From an uncultured Flavobacteriales bacterium (GTDB lineage: Bacteria > Bacteroidota > Bacteroidia > Flavobacteriales_D > Sanyastnellaceae): a stretch of DNA of 64,000 nucleotides. The number at the start of each line of letters is the position of its first letter. Position 1 is the first letter of the stretch. A program made the position numbers and the translations under genes. Shown in pieces: positions 53,053 to 61,961 of this stretch. The stretch spans positions 1 to 64,000 of the forward strand of contig CALKFF010000009.1 in NCBI GenBank assembly GCA_938084585.1, given 5' to 3'. Below the pieces are notes generated by a model. It was not told the DNA's origin. It saw nothing but the letters and a program-made list of their open reading frames with translations, and did no database searches.

Positions 53053-54165
53053 ATGGTTCAAGGAGACCCGTCTGCACGATTCTCAATCAACCACCCGTTG
53101 GGACAAGAAAAACGTCCTGTGGTGGTGGCCGGACCGTGCAGTGCCGAATCCAGAGAACAGGTGCTCCACACGGCCAAATCCTTGGCCGAGGGCGGGCGGG
53201 TTCAGTTCTTTCGCGCCGGACTGTGGAAGCCGCGCACCAGGCCCAACTCGTTTGAAGGTCTGGGAGAACAAGCCTTGCCATGGCTCATGGAAGCGGAGGC
53301 CACGACCGGCCTCAGGGCCATCACGGAGGTCGCGACCCCTGAGCACGTGGAGAAGGTGCTCAACGCAGGCATGTCCGCCGTCTGGATTGGGGCGCGCACC
53401 ACGGTGAGCCCCTTTGCCGTCCAAGCCATCGCGGAAGCGTTGGAAGGCACGGACCTCTTGGTCATGGTCAAGAACCCCATGCACGCCGATTTGAAATTGT
53501 GGATTGGGGCGCTGGAACGCGTCGCCTCGTGCACACGCGGCCAAGTCTGTGGTTTGCACCGGGGCTTTTCGAGCTACGGCAGCTCTGAATTCCGCAATGC
53601 GCCCATGTGGGAGATTCCAATCGCGCTGCGGTCAGAGATGCCAGAAGTCCCGCTGTTCTGCGACCCTTCCCACATTTCTGGCAAAGCGGAACACTTGCAG
53701 GACGTGGCCCAACGCGCCATGAATCTTGGCATGGAAGGGCTGATGATTGAAAGCCACCCCTCCCCTGCGCAAGCGCTGAGCGACGCCGAGCAACAAATCA
53801 CCCCCGACGCCCTGGACCGGTTGCTCGCCCAACTGGACGTGCCGGTCCAACACGTTGTCAACGACGACGCCCAAGAATCCCTGGACGCCCTGAGGCTTCA
53901 AATCGACAGTGTGGACGAGCAATTGTTGCACATGCTCGACAAGCGCATGACACTCGCCCGTGAGATCGGGGCGTTGAAACATCGGAACAAGTGGTCTCTT
54001 CTGAGCGTAGCGCGCTGGCGAGACATTGTGAAGAGCCGCCTGGATTGGGCCAGTCAAATGGGATTGAACCACGACTTCCTGTCCAAGATTTTGGCGTCCG
54101 TCCACGAAGAAAGCATCCGGGTGCAAGGCGACGAGGCCGACAAGGAGCGCTCGAAGCAAGCGTGA
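53053..54165 (+). CDS. Bifunctional 3-deoxy-7-phosphoheptulonate synthase / chorismate mutase type II
   Basis: A 370-residue fusion. Residues 1-265 are a KDO8P-like (type I-beta) DAHP synthase: VVVAGPCSAESREQVLHTA, FFRAGLWKPRTRPNSFEGLG, VWIGARTTVSPFAVQ, LMVMVKNP-type LLVMVKNPMHAD, GLHRGFSSYG and LFCDPSHISGKAEHL. Residues about 275-365 are an AroQ-class chorismate mutase (SLDALRLQIDSVDEQLLHML, KRMTLAREIGALKHRN), a known Bacteroidota arrangement in which the mutase can act as a feedback-sensing domain. Makes DAHP and converts chorismate to prephenate. Monocistronic, followed by a strong terminator. Confidence 0.95.
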   Translation: MVQGDPSARFSINHPLGQEKRPVVVAGPCSAESREQVLHTAKSLAEGGRVQFFRAGLWKPRTRPNSFEGLGEQALPWLMEAEATTGLRAITEVATPEHVEKVLNAGMSAVWIGARTTVSPFAVQAIAEALEGTDLLVMVKNPMHADLKLWIGALERVASCTRGQVCGLHRGFSSYGSSEFRNAPMWEIPIALRSEMPEVPLFCDPSHISGKAEHLQDVAQRAMNLGMEGLMIESHPSPAQALSDAEQQITPDALDRLLAQLDVPVQHVVNDDAQESLDALRLQIDSVDEQLLHMLDKRMTLAREIGALKHRNKWSLLSVARWRDIVKSRLDWASQMGLNHDFLSKILASVHEESIRVQGDEADKERSKQA

Positions 54166-54273
54166 CGATTTTTTTTTGCCTGGGGTGCAACCTTTTGCAA
54201 CCTGGCCCGGTATAGGGACTCGGTTTTGGTTAATGCGCTGGCGACGGCGCAATGAATCAGGCGATTTGGTTTG

Positions 54274-54307
54274 AAAGGGACGCTCAAACGTGAGGGTCCC
54301 TTTTTTT
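54274..54307. terminator. Bidirectional intrinsic terminator
   Basis: AAAGGGAC (54274-54281) pairs with GTCCCTTT (54296-54303), with an inner CTCA / TGAG stem across a G-G mismatch and a run of T on the right and A on the left. It ends DAHPS-CM on plus and can end the DUF983 gene on minus. The 108 bp before it (54166-54273) carry no gene. Confidence 0.8.
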
Positions 54308-54690
54308 CATGCCCGTGTTTTCGTGAACATCGAAATCCAGATGGAACGGCTCAACCTGTAGATCACAGGCATCAACACCAACAGAAGCGTGCAGCCTGTC
54401 GTCAAGTAGGTGCCTGGATGGGTGAACATCCCAAATTCCATCCACCCCCACGTATCAAACGCCATCATCGCCACAAGCACCGCCACCCAAAGGGCCACAG
54501 TCAAGGCATAACTGACGTACGCCGCCCCGAAATAAAAGCCCGGCTCACGCTCGAAATCCTCTCCACACGCCGCGCACGCTTTGTGCATGAGGGCGGTGCT
54601 GCGAAGTTTGTAGGCGTTGGACTCCACAAACAAATGGGTCTGCCCACACTGGGGACAGCGGTTTCGAAGCATCCAAGTCAATCGAGGCAT
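54307..54690 (-). CDS. DUF983 membrane protein
   Basis: A 127-residue protein with an N-terminal zinc-ribbon-like region, RNRCPQCGQTHLF and CAACGEDFEREPGFYFGAAYVSY, followed by two membrane helices (about 55-80 and 85-110). DUF983 proteins are common in Bacteroidota; function unknown. The ATG at 54690 (MPRLTWMLRNRCP) was chosen over 54726 because it begins the conserved block. It is 58 bp after the glycosyltransferase stop on the same strand. Confidence 0.9.
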   Translation of the reverse strand: MPRLTWMLRNRCPQCGQTHLFVESNAYKLRSTALMHKACAACGEDFEREPGFYFGAAYVSYALTVALWVAVLVAMMAFDTWGWMEFGMFTHPGTYLTTGCTLLLVLMPVIYRLSRSIWISMFTKTRA

Positions 54691-54748
54691 GGACAAATGT
54701 GGCCCAATTTTGACAAGACAGTGCAACCGAGGTGGCAGAGGCCCGCGC

Positions 54749-55633
54749 TCAGCGCCGGAGCAACTTGTAATTGGCGTAGTTGGGATTGATGCCCACCTTT
54801 TTGGCCAACGACTTCAGGCGCTCTTTCCACGTCCACCGATTCTGAGATGGGTCGAACGAGAACGTCCAATTCATGGCGCCGACCCTGCGCTGCATCACCT
54901 GAGGATGTGGTCCCTCGAACCTGTGGAGCGAACGAATGTGATCTTCGTACGCGAACGATTCCGGACCCACCACGTGCGTTTCCACCCATTCGTCGTCGTG
55001 CCAGAGCTTGTTGAATTGCACCCGCTTGTCTTGCATCACCTGCGGCGGCTTCACCCATCCGTAGTGATGCACCGTAGCGTCCACGGGCAAGACCCGGAGG
55101 GGCTCGTTGTCTCGGATGCGAAACCCCTGGGCATCACGGAACGACTTCACCGAGGACCCCGCGCGGACCACACGCACCTCATGGGCGTACCAGCGGTCCG
55201 ACGCCCCCACATAATCGTACGACCCATAGAAATGCTTGTACTTGAACAACAGGCCGTCCACATCACGCCGAAGGAAATGACGCTCCATCGCTTCACGGAT
55301 GGCAGGCAGGTCTTGCTCGTGCAACACCTCGTCGCCTTGGATGTACACCGCCCAGTCGGCCTCAGGTGAGATGTGCGCGTACGCCTTGTCCGTCTCCACA
55401 GCCAGCACCCGCCCCCCTTCACGCAAGGAATGGTCCCACACGGTGTCCACGATTCGAACCTTGTCCGAGCCGATGCTTTCAATCAATTCGCGTGTCCCGT
55501 CTTGGGCGTCGCCGACCGCCACCACAACCTCGTCGCAAAGCGGCATGATGCTTCGGATGGCCTCGACGATGGGGTAATCGAACCTGACCGCATTGTTGAT
55601 GAACGTGAATCCAGACACAAACATGGCGCTCAC
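54749..55633 (-). CDS. Glycosyltransferase family 2-like protein
   Basis: A 294-residue GT-A fold enzyme. The nucleotide-binding start FVSGFTFINNAVRFDYPIVEA, then DEVVVAVGDAQDGTRELI (family DxSxDGT variant) and the metal-site-like YIQGDEVLH. Basic C-terminus (WKERLKSLAKKVGINPNY). Donor and acceptor sugars are unknown. Overlaps the ABC exporter gene by ATGA, so probably builds or decorates the substrate that the exporter moves, e.g. a lipid-linked glycan (inference). Confidence 0.8.
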   Translation of the reverse strand: MSAMFVSGFTFINNAVRFDYPIVEAIRSIMPLCDEVVVAVGDAQDGTRELIESIGSDKVRIVDTVWDHSLREGGRVLAVETDKAYAHISPEADWAVYIQGDEVLHEQDLPAIREAMERHFLRRDVDGLLFKYKHFYGSYDYVGASDRWYAHEVRVVRAGSSVKSFRDAQGFRIRDNEPLRVLPVDATVHHYGWVKPPQVMQDKRVQFNKLWHDDEWVETHVVGPESFAYEDHIRSLHRFEGPHPQVMQRRVGAMNWTFSFDPSQNRWTWKERLKSLAKKVGINPNYANYKLLRR

Positions 55634-57441
55634 CTTCCTTGCTGCAGTTGATTCAACTCGGCGTAGCGCCCGTTCAAGGCCACCAGCTCCTCGTGCGTCC
55701 CTTGCTCCACCACCTGGCCTCCTTCAAGCACGGCAATGGTGTCGGCTTCCCGGATGGTCGACATGCGGTGGGCGATGACCACCACGGTTTTTCCTTTCAC
55801 GGCTTGTTCCAGCGCTTGCTGAACCAAAGACTCTGAACTTGCGTCCAAGGCGGACGTGGCCTCGTCCAACAACAACACGTCGGCGTCGCGGTACAACGCC
55901 CTTGCCAACGCCACTCGCTGACGCTGGCCGCCGCTGAGCTTGCCTCCACTGTCCCCCACTTTGGCGTCCAATCCTTCGGGCAACGCTTCCGCAAACTCCA
56001 ACACGTGCGCCGCTTTCGCCGCACGGCGCATCCGATCCCAGTCGGGGGTGTCGTCGCCCAGCACAATGTTGTCGGCGATCGAGCCATGGAAGAGCAACGC
56101 GTCCTGGGTGACCACCGCCAACTTGGCCCGCCACGCCTGCCCGGACACCGTTCTCAGGTCGGTGTCGTCCACCCAAAGGGTGCCTTGATCTGGGTTGGCA
56201 AACTTGCTCAGCATGTGCGCGGCCGTGGTTTTTCCCGAGCCCGAAAGACCCACCAAAGCCACCACCTGACCAGCTGGAATGGTGAGATTCAGGCCATTCA
56301 AGGCAGGGGCGTCCTGTTCAGGATAACGGTACACCACATCCTCGAAGACCAGTGCCCGCTGACATGTGGGGGCTTCGGCCCCCGCCTCGCCCAAATCCGC
56401 TTCCCGAGACCACGACACCTCAAACAGCTCGTTCAACCGGTCCAGCGACGCCACGCCCTTCGACACGCGGAAGTACCCATCGGCCAAGGACCGCGCAGGC
56501 GGGATGATTTGCGAAAACACCACCAAGTAGCCGATGAACCAATCCCCAGACAACGCCGAATCCCCTGCAAGCACGAGCGAACCTCCGTAGGCCAACAGAA
56601 GCGCCATCACCGACAGCGAAATGACTTCGCTCATCGGCGACGACATGCTTTCACGACGGTGCATCCGGCGCATCGCCTTGAAATGGCCGTGGTTCCTCTC
56701 AGAAAAGGACGTTGTGAATTGCGCCTCGGCGTTGAAGGCCTTCACGATCCGCATGCCCAACAAGGATTCCTCCAGCACCGTCACCAATTGACCGAGTTCT
56801 TCTTTTCCCTTTTGGGCGTGGCGCTTGAGGCGCTTGGACCAACGGCTGATCAACGCACCCGTCACTGGCAGAAGCACAAAGGCGAACAACGTCAACTCCC
56901 AACTCAAGGCCAACAAGGTCGCCAGACTCACGAGCACCATGAGCGGCGACTTCAGCAACGCTTCCAACGAACCAATCACCGAGTGCTCCACTTCCATCAA
57001 GTCGTGGGTGAAGCGACTCATGACGTCCCCGCGTTTGGACTCCGAGAACCAGGCCATCGGCATGGACATGAGCTTGCCATAAAGGTCTTGCCTCAAATCT
57101 CGGCTGACCCCGGTACGGATGCCTGCCATGACGTAGAGAGCCGCGTATTGCACGGCATTTTTCAGAAGGGCCAGCACCACCATCGCGCCGCACAACACCG
57201 CGAGCGCCATGGACGCGCCTTCCCGCTGCACAAACCCGTCAAATCCGAGGCTGATCCAAGCCAACACCCCTTCTTGGGAATCCGCACCGGGCGCTGCCCC
57301 AAAGAGGATGCGCAAAAACGGCACCACAGACAAAAACGTGAACAACGACAGAACGGCGCTCAACGCATGGAGCACCCCCACCAACAGCACTTGGCCTCGC
57401 TGGTGACGAATCAAAGGAATCAGGGTCCAGACGGACCTCAT
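55630..57441 (-). CDS. MsbA-like ABC exporter (permease-ATPase half transporter)
   Basis: A 603-residue homodimeric exporter of the lipid/multidrug type. Six membrane helices in residues 15-310 with the coupling-helix pattern GDVMSRFTHDLMEVEHSV; ATPase with Walker A GLSGSGKTT, Q-loop VTQDALLFHGSIADNI, signature LSGGQRQRVALARAL, Walker B VLLLDEATSALDASSE and switch His (IAHRMSTI). It could move lipid A core, other lipids or a glycolipid; placed between purB and a glycosyltransferase gene, overlapping both. Confidence 0.93.
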   Translation of the reverse strand: MRSVWTLIPLIRHQRGQVLLVGVLHALSAVLSLFTFLSVVPFLRILFGAAPGADSQEGVLAWISLGFDGFVQREGASMALAVLCGAMVVLALLKNAVQYAALYVMAGIRTGVSRDLRQDLYGKLMSMPMAWFSESKRGDVMSRFTHDLMEVEHSVIGSLEALLKSPLMVLVSLATLLALSWELTLFAFVLLPVTGALISRWSKRLKRHAQKGKEELGQLVTVLEESLLGMRIVKAFNAEAQFTTSFSERNHGHFKAMRRMHRRESMSSPMSEVISLSVMALLLAYGGSLVLAGDSALSGDWFIGYLVVFSQIIPPARSLADGYFRVSKGVASLDRLNELFEVSWSREADLGEAGAEAPTCQRALVFEDVVYRYPEQDAPALNGLNLTIPAGQVVALVGLSGSGKTTAAHMLSKFANPDQGTLWVDDTDLRTVSGQAWRAKLAVVTQDALLFHGSIADNIVLGDDTPDWDRMRRAAKAAHVLEFAEALPEGLDAKVGDSGGKLSGGQRQRVALARALYRDADVLLLDEATSALDASSESLVQQALEQAVKGKTVVVIAHRMSTIREADTIAVLEGGQVVEQGTHEELVALNGRYAELNQLQQGR

Positions 57442-58787
57442 CCGCGCACCAAGTCTGAAGCGAACCCGAGGTAATTCGCTGGGGTGATGGCATTCAGTTC
57501 CGCTTTGACCGCGTCGGACACGTCCAAGCCCTGCACAAATTCACGCATCACCGCCTGGTTGATCGTGCCATTTGTTCGAGTCAAGGCTTTCAAGGCCTCG
57601 TACGGCTCGGGGTAGGCTTCACGCCTCAGGATGGTCTGAATGGCTTCGGCCACAATGGCCCAATTGGCCTCCAAGTCGGCGGCAATCTTGTCCCCGTTCA
57701 ACACCAGCTTGCCCAGCCCCTTCCGGGTGGCGTTCATGGCGATGACGCTGTGCCCGAGGGGCACGCCCAGGTTGCGCATCACGGTGCTGTCGGTGAGGTC
57801 GCGCTGCAACCGGGAGACAGGCAACTTCTCGGCAAAGTGCCCCAGCAACGCATTGGCCACCCCCAGGTTGCCCTCGCTGTTCTCGAAGTCGATGGGGTTA
57901 ACTTTATGCGGCATGGCGGAAGACCCGACTTCCCCGGCCACAATCTTCTGCTTGAAGTAGTCCATGGAGATGTACGTCCACACGTCCCGGTCCAAATCGA
58001 GAATCACCGTGTGGATGCGACGCAAGGCGTCGCACCAAGCTGCGAGATGGTCGTACGGCTCAATTTGCGTGGTCAACGGGGTCCGCGTGAGGCCCAACTT
58101 GCCCTCCACGAAGGCCCGGCCAAAGGCAGGCCAATCCACCTCAGGGTAGGCCACCCGATGGGCGTTGAATTGCCCGGTGGCGCCGCCAAACTTGGCCGCA
58201 TACACGGCGTCGACAAGCCCGACGCGCTGGCTGCGCAGGCGCTCCACGAACACCTGAAGCTCTTTCCCCAACGTCACGGGAGACGCCGGCTGCCCATGCG
58301 TCCGCGCCAACATCGGCACATCTTTCCACTCCAGGGCCAAGCGAGATAAATCCGAAATCACCTCGTCCAGCAACGGCAGAACCACGCCTTCCGTCGCGCG
58401 TTTCAGCGACAGCGGAATCGCGGTGTTGTTGACGTCTTGGGAAGTCAACCCGAAGTGGACGAACTCCTTCCAAGCCCCCACGCCCAACTTGTCCATCGCG
58501 TCTTTCACGAAGTATTCAACCGCCTTCACGTCGTGGTTGGTGATGCGCTCCTGGTCCTTCACCCACTGGGCGTCCTGGGCCGAGAACTCGAGGTGCACAG
58601 CCCGGAGGGCGTCCACCTTGTCTTGGGGGAAATCGGCCAACTGGGGCAGGATCTTCACCAACTCCAAGAAGTATTCCACTTCCACCTCGACCCGGTGTTG
58701 AATCAGTCCTTGTTCAGACAACCAGGTGGCGAGGGTTTGGGTGTGTCTCCGGTAGCGTCCGTCGACGGGAGAAAGGGCGTCAAGCAT
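57438..58787 (-). CDS. purB: Adenylosuccinate lyase
   Basis: A 449-residue enzyme of the fumarase/aspartase superfamily, acting twice in purine synthesis (SAICAR to AICAR; adenylosuccinate to AMP). Signature GSSAMPHKVNPIDFENSEGN, LTSQDVNNTAIPL, LARTHGQPASPVTLGKEL and the N-terminal SPVDGRYRRHTQTLA (E. coli-like long form). A TACATTTG box (58805-58812, minus) is 17 bp before the ATG. First gene of an operon with the ABC exporter and glycosyltransferase. Confidence 0.97.
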   Translation of the reverse strand: MLDALSPVDGRYRRHTQTLATWLSEQGLIQHRVEVEVEYFLELVKILPQLADFPQDKVDALRAVHLEFSAQDAQWVKDQERITNHDVKAVEYFVKDAMDKLGVGAWKEFVHFGLTSQDVNNTAIPLSLKRATEGVVLPLLDEVISDLSRLALEWKDVPMLARTHGQPASPVTLGKELQVFVERLRSQRVGLVDAVYAAKFGGATGQFNAHRVAYPEVDWPAFGRAFVEGKLGLTRTPLTTQIEPYDHLAAWCDALRRIHTVILDLDRDVWTYISMDYFKQKIVAGEVGSSAMPHKVNPIDFENSEGNLGVANALLGHFAEKLPVSRLQRDLTDSTVMRNLGVPLGHSVIAMNATRKGLGKLVLNGDKIAADLEANWAIVAEAIQTILRREAYPEPYEALKALTRTNGTINQAVMREFVQGLDVSDAVKAELNAITPANYLGFASDLVRG

Positions 58788-58804
58788 GGGCGTGATTCAA
58801 AGGT

Positions 58805-58841
58805 CAAATGTACTGAACTCACTTGGGTCATCATACCTTTC
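58805..58841. promoter_or_regulatory. Divergent putative -7 boxes (purB / MBL gene)
   Basis: TACATTTG on minus (58812 to 58805) precedes purB; TACCTTTC on plus (58834-58841) ends 4 bp before the MBL gene ATG at 58846. Confidence 0.45.
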
Positions 58842-58845
58842 CACC

Positions 58846-59718
58846 ATGCGCTTTCACACGATTCACACCGGGAATTTCAAACTGGACGGCGGGGCCATGT
58901 TTGGGGTGGTTCCCAAGCAACTTTGGTCCAGGACCAACCCGGCGGACAGCCAGAATTTGTGCACGTGGGCGATGCGTTCCCTGCTTGTCGAAGTCGGCGA
59001 CCGCCTGGTGCTCATCGACTGCGGCATTGGGGACAAGCAATCGGAAAAATTCTTCAGCCACTACCATTTGCACGGGGCGCACAGCTTGGACTCGAGTTTG
59101 GCGCAAGCTGGATTCTCAAGGGGAGACATCACAGACGTGTTCCTGACGCACTTGCATTTCGACCACGTCGGAGGTGCTGTGGTTCGTAGGGCAGATGGGC
59201 AACTGGTCCCCGCTTTCCCCAACGCGACGTTTTGGAGCAACGACGCGCATTGGGATTGGGCCATGAACCCCAATGCCAGGGAGAAAGCGTCGTTCCTGCG
59301 TGACAACTTGCAACCCTTGCGGGACTCGGGGCAACTCCGCATGGTGGAACGCACCGGACGCATCACCCACAACGCCATGGGCATCGAAGGGTGGGACATC
59401 TTCTTTGCCGATGGCCACACAGAGAGCCAAATGATCCCGTTGCTCCGGCACGGACAAGGCCAGACCACCGCCTTCATGGCCGACTTGCTCCCAAGCACAG
59501 GGCACATCCCCCTGGCCTACGTCATGGGGTACGACACGCGCCCCCTGCTCACCTTGGAAGAGAAAAAGCTGTTCTTGGACACCGCGGCCAACGAAGTTTG
59601 GACGTTGTTCTTGGAGCACGACGCCCAACACGCCGCCTGCACCGTTCGTCACACTGAAAAGGGAGTTCGGCTGGACCAGGCGGCCCCCACGTGGCACGAA
59701 CTCCACGGCAGGCCCTGA
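58846..59718 (+). CDS. MBL-fold metallohydrolase
   Basis: A 290-residue cytoplasmic protein of the metallo-beta-lactamase superfamily, of the lactonase/quinolone-hydrolase-like single-domain kind. Metal ligands: THLHFDHVGG (HxHxDH), a Cys/Asp-type ADGHTESQM and late LEHDAQHAACTV region. The start RFHTIHTGNFKLDGGAMFGVVP is typical of the family. Substrate unknown; a quorum-quenching or quinone/lactone role is only a family possibility. The ATG at 58846 follows a promoter-like box. Convergent with pyrD. Confidence 0.88.
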   Translation: MRFHTIHTGNFKLDGGAMFGVVPKQLWSRTNPADSQNLCTWAMRSLLVEVGDRLVLIDCGIGDKQSEKFFSHYHLHGAHSLDSSLAQAGFSRGDITDVFLTHLHFDHVGGAVVRRADGQLVPAFPNATFWSNDAHWDWAMNPNAREKASFLRDNLQPLRDSGQLRMVERTGRITHNAMGIEGWDIFFADGHTESQMIPLLRHGQGQTTAFMADLLPSTGHIPLAYVMGYDTRPLLTLEEKKLFLDTAANEVWTLFLEHDAQHAACTVRHTEKGVRLDQAAPTWHELHGRP

Positions 59719-59727
59719 GTCGAGACC

Positions 59728-60753
59728 TCAGGCCAACCCCTGAACCAGACGACTCGGCAAGCCAGGTCCCTGGTAAATCATGCCGGAGTACACCTGGACA
59801 AGGCTGGCCCCGGCGTCCAATTTCTCCTGGGCTGCCTCCACGCTGTCGATCCCGCCCACACCAATGATGGGGAATTGACCTTGACTCTTGGCGGCCAAGT
59901 GACGAATCACCTCTGTGGCCCGCTCCCGCACAGGCGCACCGCTCACGCCGCCAGGCCCCATGGCGCTCACGGTTTCGGAATCGGTGGCGAGGCCTTCTCT
60001 AGAAATGGTGGTGTTGGTGGCCACCACGCCGTCGACCTTTTCGCTGAGGACAATGTCCACGATGTCGTCCAATTGGCCGTCGGTCAAATCTGGCGCAATC
60101 TTCAGGAACACTGGACGCTTGCCTGGATGGTCCGCGTTGCGCTTGACCACTGCCCGCAACAACGCCGTCAAAGGCTCCTTGTCTTGCAACTCCCTCAACC
60201 CTGGGGTGTTGGGGGAACTCACATTGACCACGAAGTAATCCACGTGGGCATGCATGGCGTCCACACAAGCGAGGTAATCGTCCACCGCACGGTCGTTGGG
60301 GGTGATTTTGTTCTTGCCAATGTTGCCTCCCACAACCAACCCTTCAGGCCGGCGGACCAATCGCGCCACAGCCGGCACCAAACCCTCGTTGTTGAACCCC
60401 ATTCGATTGAGGACACCCTCGTCCTCCACCAGGCGAAACAGCCGAGGCTTCGGGTTGCCCGACTGGGCCCTCGGCGTCACCGTCCCAATCTCCACAAATC
60501 CAAAGCCGAGCAGCGCCAGGGCGTCCAGCCACTTTGCGTCTTTGTCGAACCCCGCGGCCAAACCCACCCTGTTTGGAAACTTCAGTCCAGCAACCTCAAC
60601 CTCTTGTCCTTCATTGTGTTGACGGACTTTTCTGCGCAAAAACCAAGGCACTCCAGGAATGCGTGACGCCAGCACAAAAAGGTCCATGGCGGCGTAGTGC
60701 GCACGCTCAGGAGTCATCCAAAAAAACAGGGGCTTGAGAAGCTTTTGATACAC
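59728..60753 (-). CDS. pyrD: Dihydroorotate dehydrogenase, quinone-dependent (class 2)
   Basis: A 341-residue membrane-associated FMN enzyme oxidising dihydroorotate to orotate with quinone. Class 2 features: N-terminal helix FWMTPERAHYAAMDL, NRVGLAAGFDKDAKWLDALAL, GFVEIGTVTPRAQSGNPKPRLFRL, VNVSSPNTPGLRELQDK with Ser as catalytic base, and GVGGIDSVEAA. The start is a GTG at 60753 following a TAGTTTTG box (60758-60765, minus). Confidence 0.95.
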   Translation of the reverse strand: MYQKLLKPLFFWMTPERAHYAAMDLFVLASRIPGVPWFLRRKVRQHNEGQEVEVAGLKFPNRVGLAAGFDKDAKWLDALALLGFGFVEIGTVTPRAQSGNPKPRLFRLVEDEGVLNRMGFNNEGLVPAVARLVRRPEGLVVGGNIGKNKITPNDRAVDDYLACVDAMHAHVDYFVVNVSSPNTPGLRELQDKEPLTALLRAVVKRNADHPGKRPVFLKIAPDLTDGQLDDIVDIVLSEKVDGVVATNTTISREGLATDSETVSAMGPGGVSGAPVRERATEVIRHLAAKSQGQFPIIGVGGIDSVEAAQEKLDAGASLVQVYSGMIYQGPGLPSRLVQGLA

Positions 60754-60757
60754 GCGG

Positions 60758-60765
60758 CAAAACTA
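60758..60765 (-). promoter_or_regulatory. Putative -7 box TAGTTTTG for pyrD
   Basis: Exact TAnnTTTG match, 4 bp before the GTG start of pyrD at 60753. Confidence 0.4.
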
Positions 60766-60793
60766 AATCATGCCTTTGGGAGGCCGCCTTCAT

Positions 60794-60814
60794 TGTGGAT
60801 AACCCTGTGGATAG
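60794..60814 (-). other. Two tandem DnaA boxes
   Basis: The minus strand reads TTATCCACA (60802 to 60794, exact consensus) and CTATCCACA (60814 to 60806, one mismatch), spaced 12 bp apart. They lie in the 119 bp gap between pyrD and the next plus-strand gene. That gap also holds TAGCTTTG at 60855-60862, a -7-like box 10 bp before the ATG at 60873. DnaA could regulate that gene, or this could be an isolated site. Confidence 0.5.
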
Positions 60815-60872
60815 CGTTCATGACCCCCCACCCCTCACGCGTGTTGCGGCCCAATAGCTTTGAATCCCAAGG

Positions 60873-61454
60873 ATGAAGAACCTGGGACTTCTTAGCTGGC
60901 TCTCGAAGAAAAAACTCACCGACGAACAGGTGGCGAACATCTTCGTCAACACCTCGTTTGAGACGGTGGAGCAAGGCTGGCCGCAAGTGGCTGAGTTCTT
61001 GAACAGCGCCCCCGAATTCGAATCTTCGCCCAACCTCGACCAAGAGGACTACGGCCGCTTTTTGATGATCGTTGTGAGCGCCAACCTCAGTCTGATTCCC
61101 AAACACTTCAACAACGGCGTGGATCGGGCCATCATTCAACGGTGCTGCGCCAAGTTTGGATTCTCCCTGGGCCTGCCGCCCGACACGTTTGCACGCAAGG
61201 TGAAGGAGTACCGGAGTTTCATGAAAGAGATCAACCGGCCGAGCAAGAACACCTTGACCGCCATGACCAGGGCCGTGTGCTACAAGTACAACGTCATCGC
61301 ACACCAGGAGGCCTACTTCGCGGACATGAACGTCCCCAACCCCATTCTTCAGAAGAACTTGCGGGAAGTGATGGAGCACTTCTTGTGGGACTGGGAAGAA
61401 TTTGTGGACCAGTACAGGGTCGTCATTGGCGCCCCCCAGGAGGCCAACTCCTGA
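60873..61454 (+). CDS. Conserved hypothetical protein, helical
   Basis: A 193-residue cytoplasmic protein beginning MKNLGLLSWLSKKKLTDEQV, predicted mostly helical (IFVNTSFETVEQGWPQVAEF; RFLMIVVSANLSLIPKHF; MTRAVCYKYNVIAHQEAYFA). No motif tied to a function; I do not recognise a named family. It is preceded by DnaA-box-like sites and a TAGCTTTG box, and converges on smpB with 7 bp between stops. Confidence 0.75.
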   Translation: MKNLGLLSWLSKKKLTDEQVANIFVNTSFETVEQGWPQVAEFLNSAPEFESSPNLDQEDYGRFLMIVVSANLSLIPKHFNNGVDRAIIQRCCAKFGFSLGLPPDTFARKVKEYRSFMKEINRPSKNTLTAMTRAVCYKYNVIAHQEAYFADMNVPNPILQKNLREVMEHFLWDWEEFVDQYRVVIGAPQEANS

Positions 61455-61461
61455 ATCCCCC

Positions 61462-61902
61462 TCAATCGGCCATGCGGGCCAAATCGCGCGCCTGATCCTT
61501 GTCCTTCAGGCTTTGTCGTTTGTCGTGCAACTTCTTCCCCTTGGCCACCGAAAACTTGAGCTTGGCGTACCCGCTTTGCGAAATGAAGAGCAACGTCGGA
61601 ACCAACGTCACTCCAACATCTTTTACCTTCTTTTCTAGCTTTTTAAGCTCTGTTCTTTGAAGCAAAAGTTTACGCTTTCGTTTCGAGTCCTGGGGCATGT
61701 ATCCGGCGTTGGCGTATTCCGCCACGTACATGTTGTGCACCCACAATTCACCCGCGTCAAACCTGCAATAGCCTTCGGTGATGCTCGCCTTGCCGGCCCG
61801 AATGGATTTGATTTCTGACCCAGAGAGCACCAGCCCCGCCGTGAACTCGTCGGTGAGGAAATAGGTGTAGGACGCCTTTTTGTTTTTGATGTTCACGGCC
61901 AT
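61462..61902 (-). CDS. smpB: SsrA-binding protein SmpB
   Basis: A 146-residue RNA-binding protein that carries tmRNA to stalled ribosomes. Family blocks: NKKASYTYFLTDEFTAGLVLSGSEIKSIRAGKASI, YCRFDAGELWVHNMYVAEYANAGY and the basic tail KGKKLHDKRQSLKDKDQARDL. tmRNA itself is not in the window. A TAACTTCG box (61907-61914, minus) ends 4 bp before the ATG. Confidence 0.96.
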   Translation of the reverse strand: MAVNIKNKKASYTYFLTDEFTAGLVLSGSEIKSIRAGKASITEGYCRFDAGELWVHNMYVAEYANAGYMPQDSKRKRKLLLQRTELKKLEKKVKDVGVTLVPTLLFISQSGYAKLKFSVAKGKKLHDKRQSLKDKDQARDLARMAD

Positions 61903-61961
61903 GCCACGAAGTTACGCCGCCGCTTTTTGGAGGACGGTCGGCCTCGGTCGAACTTGGCGGC

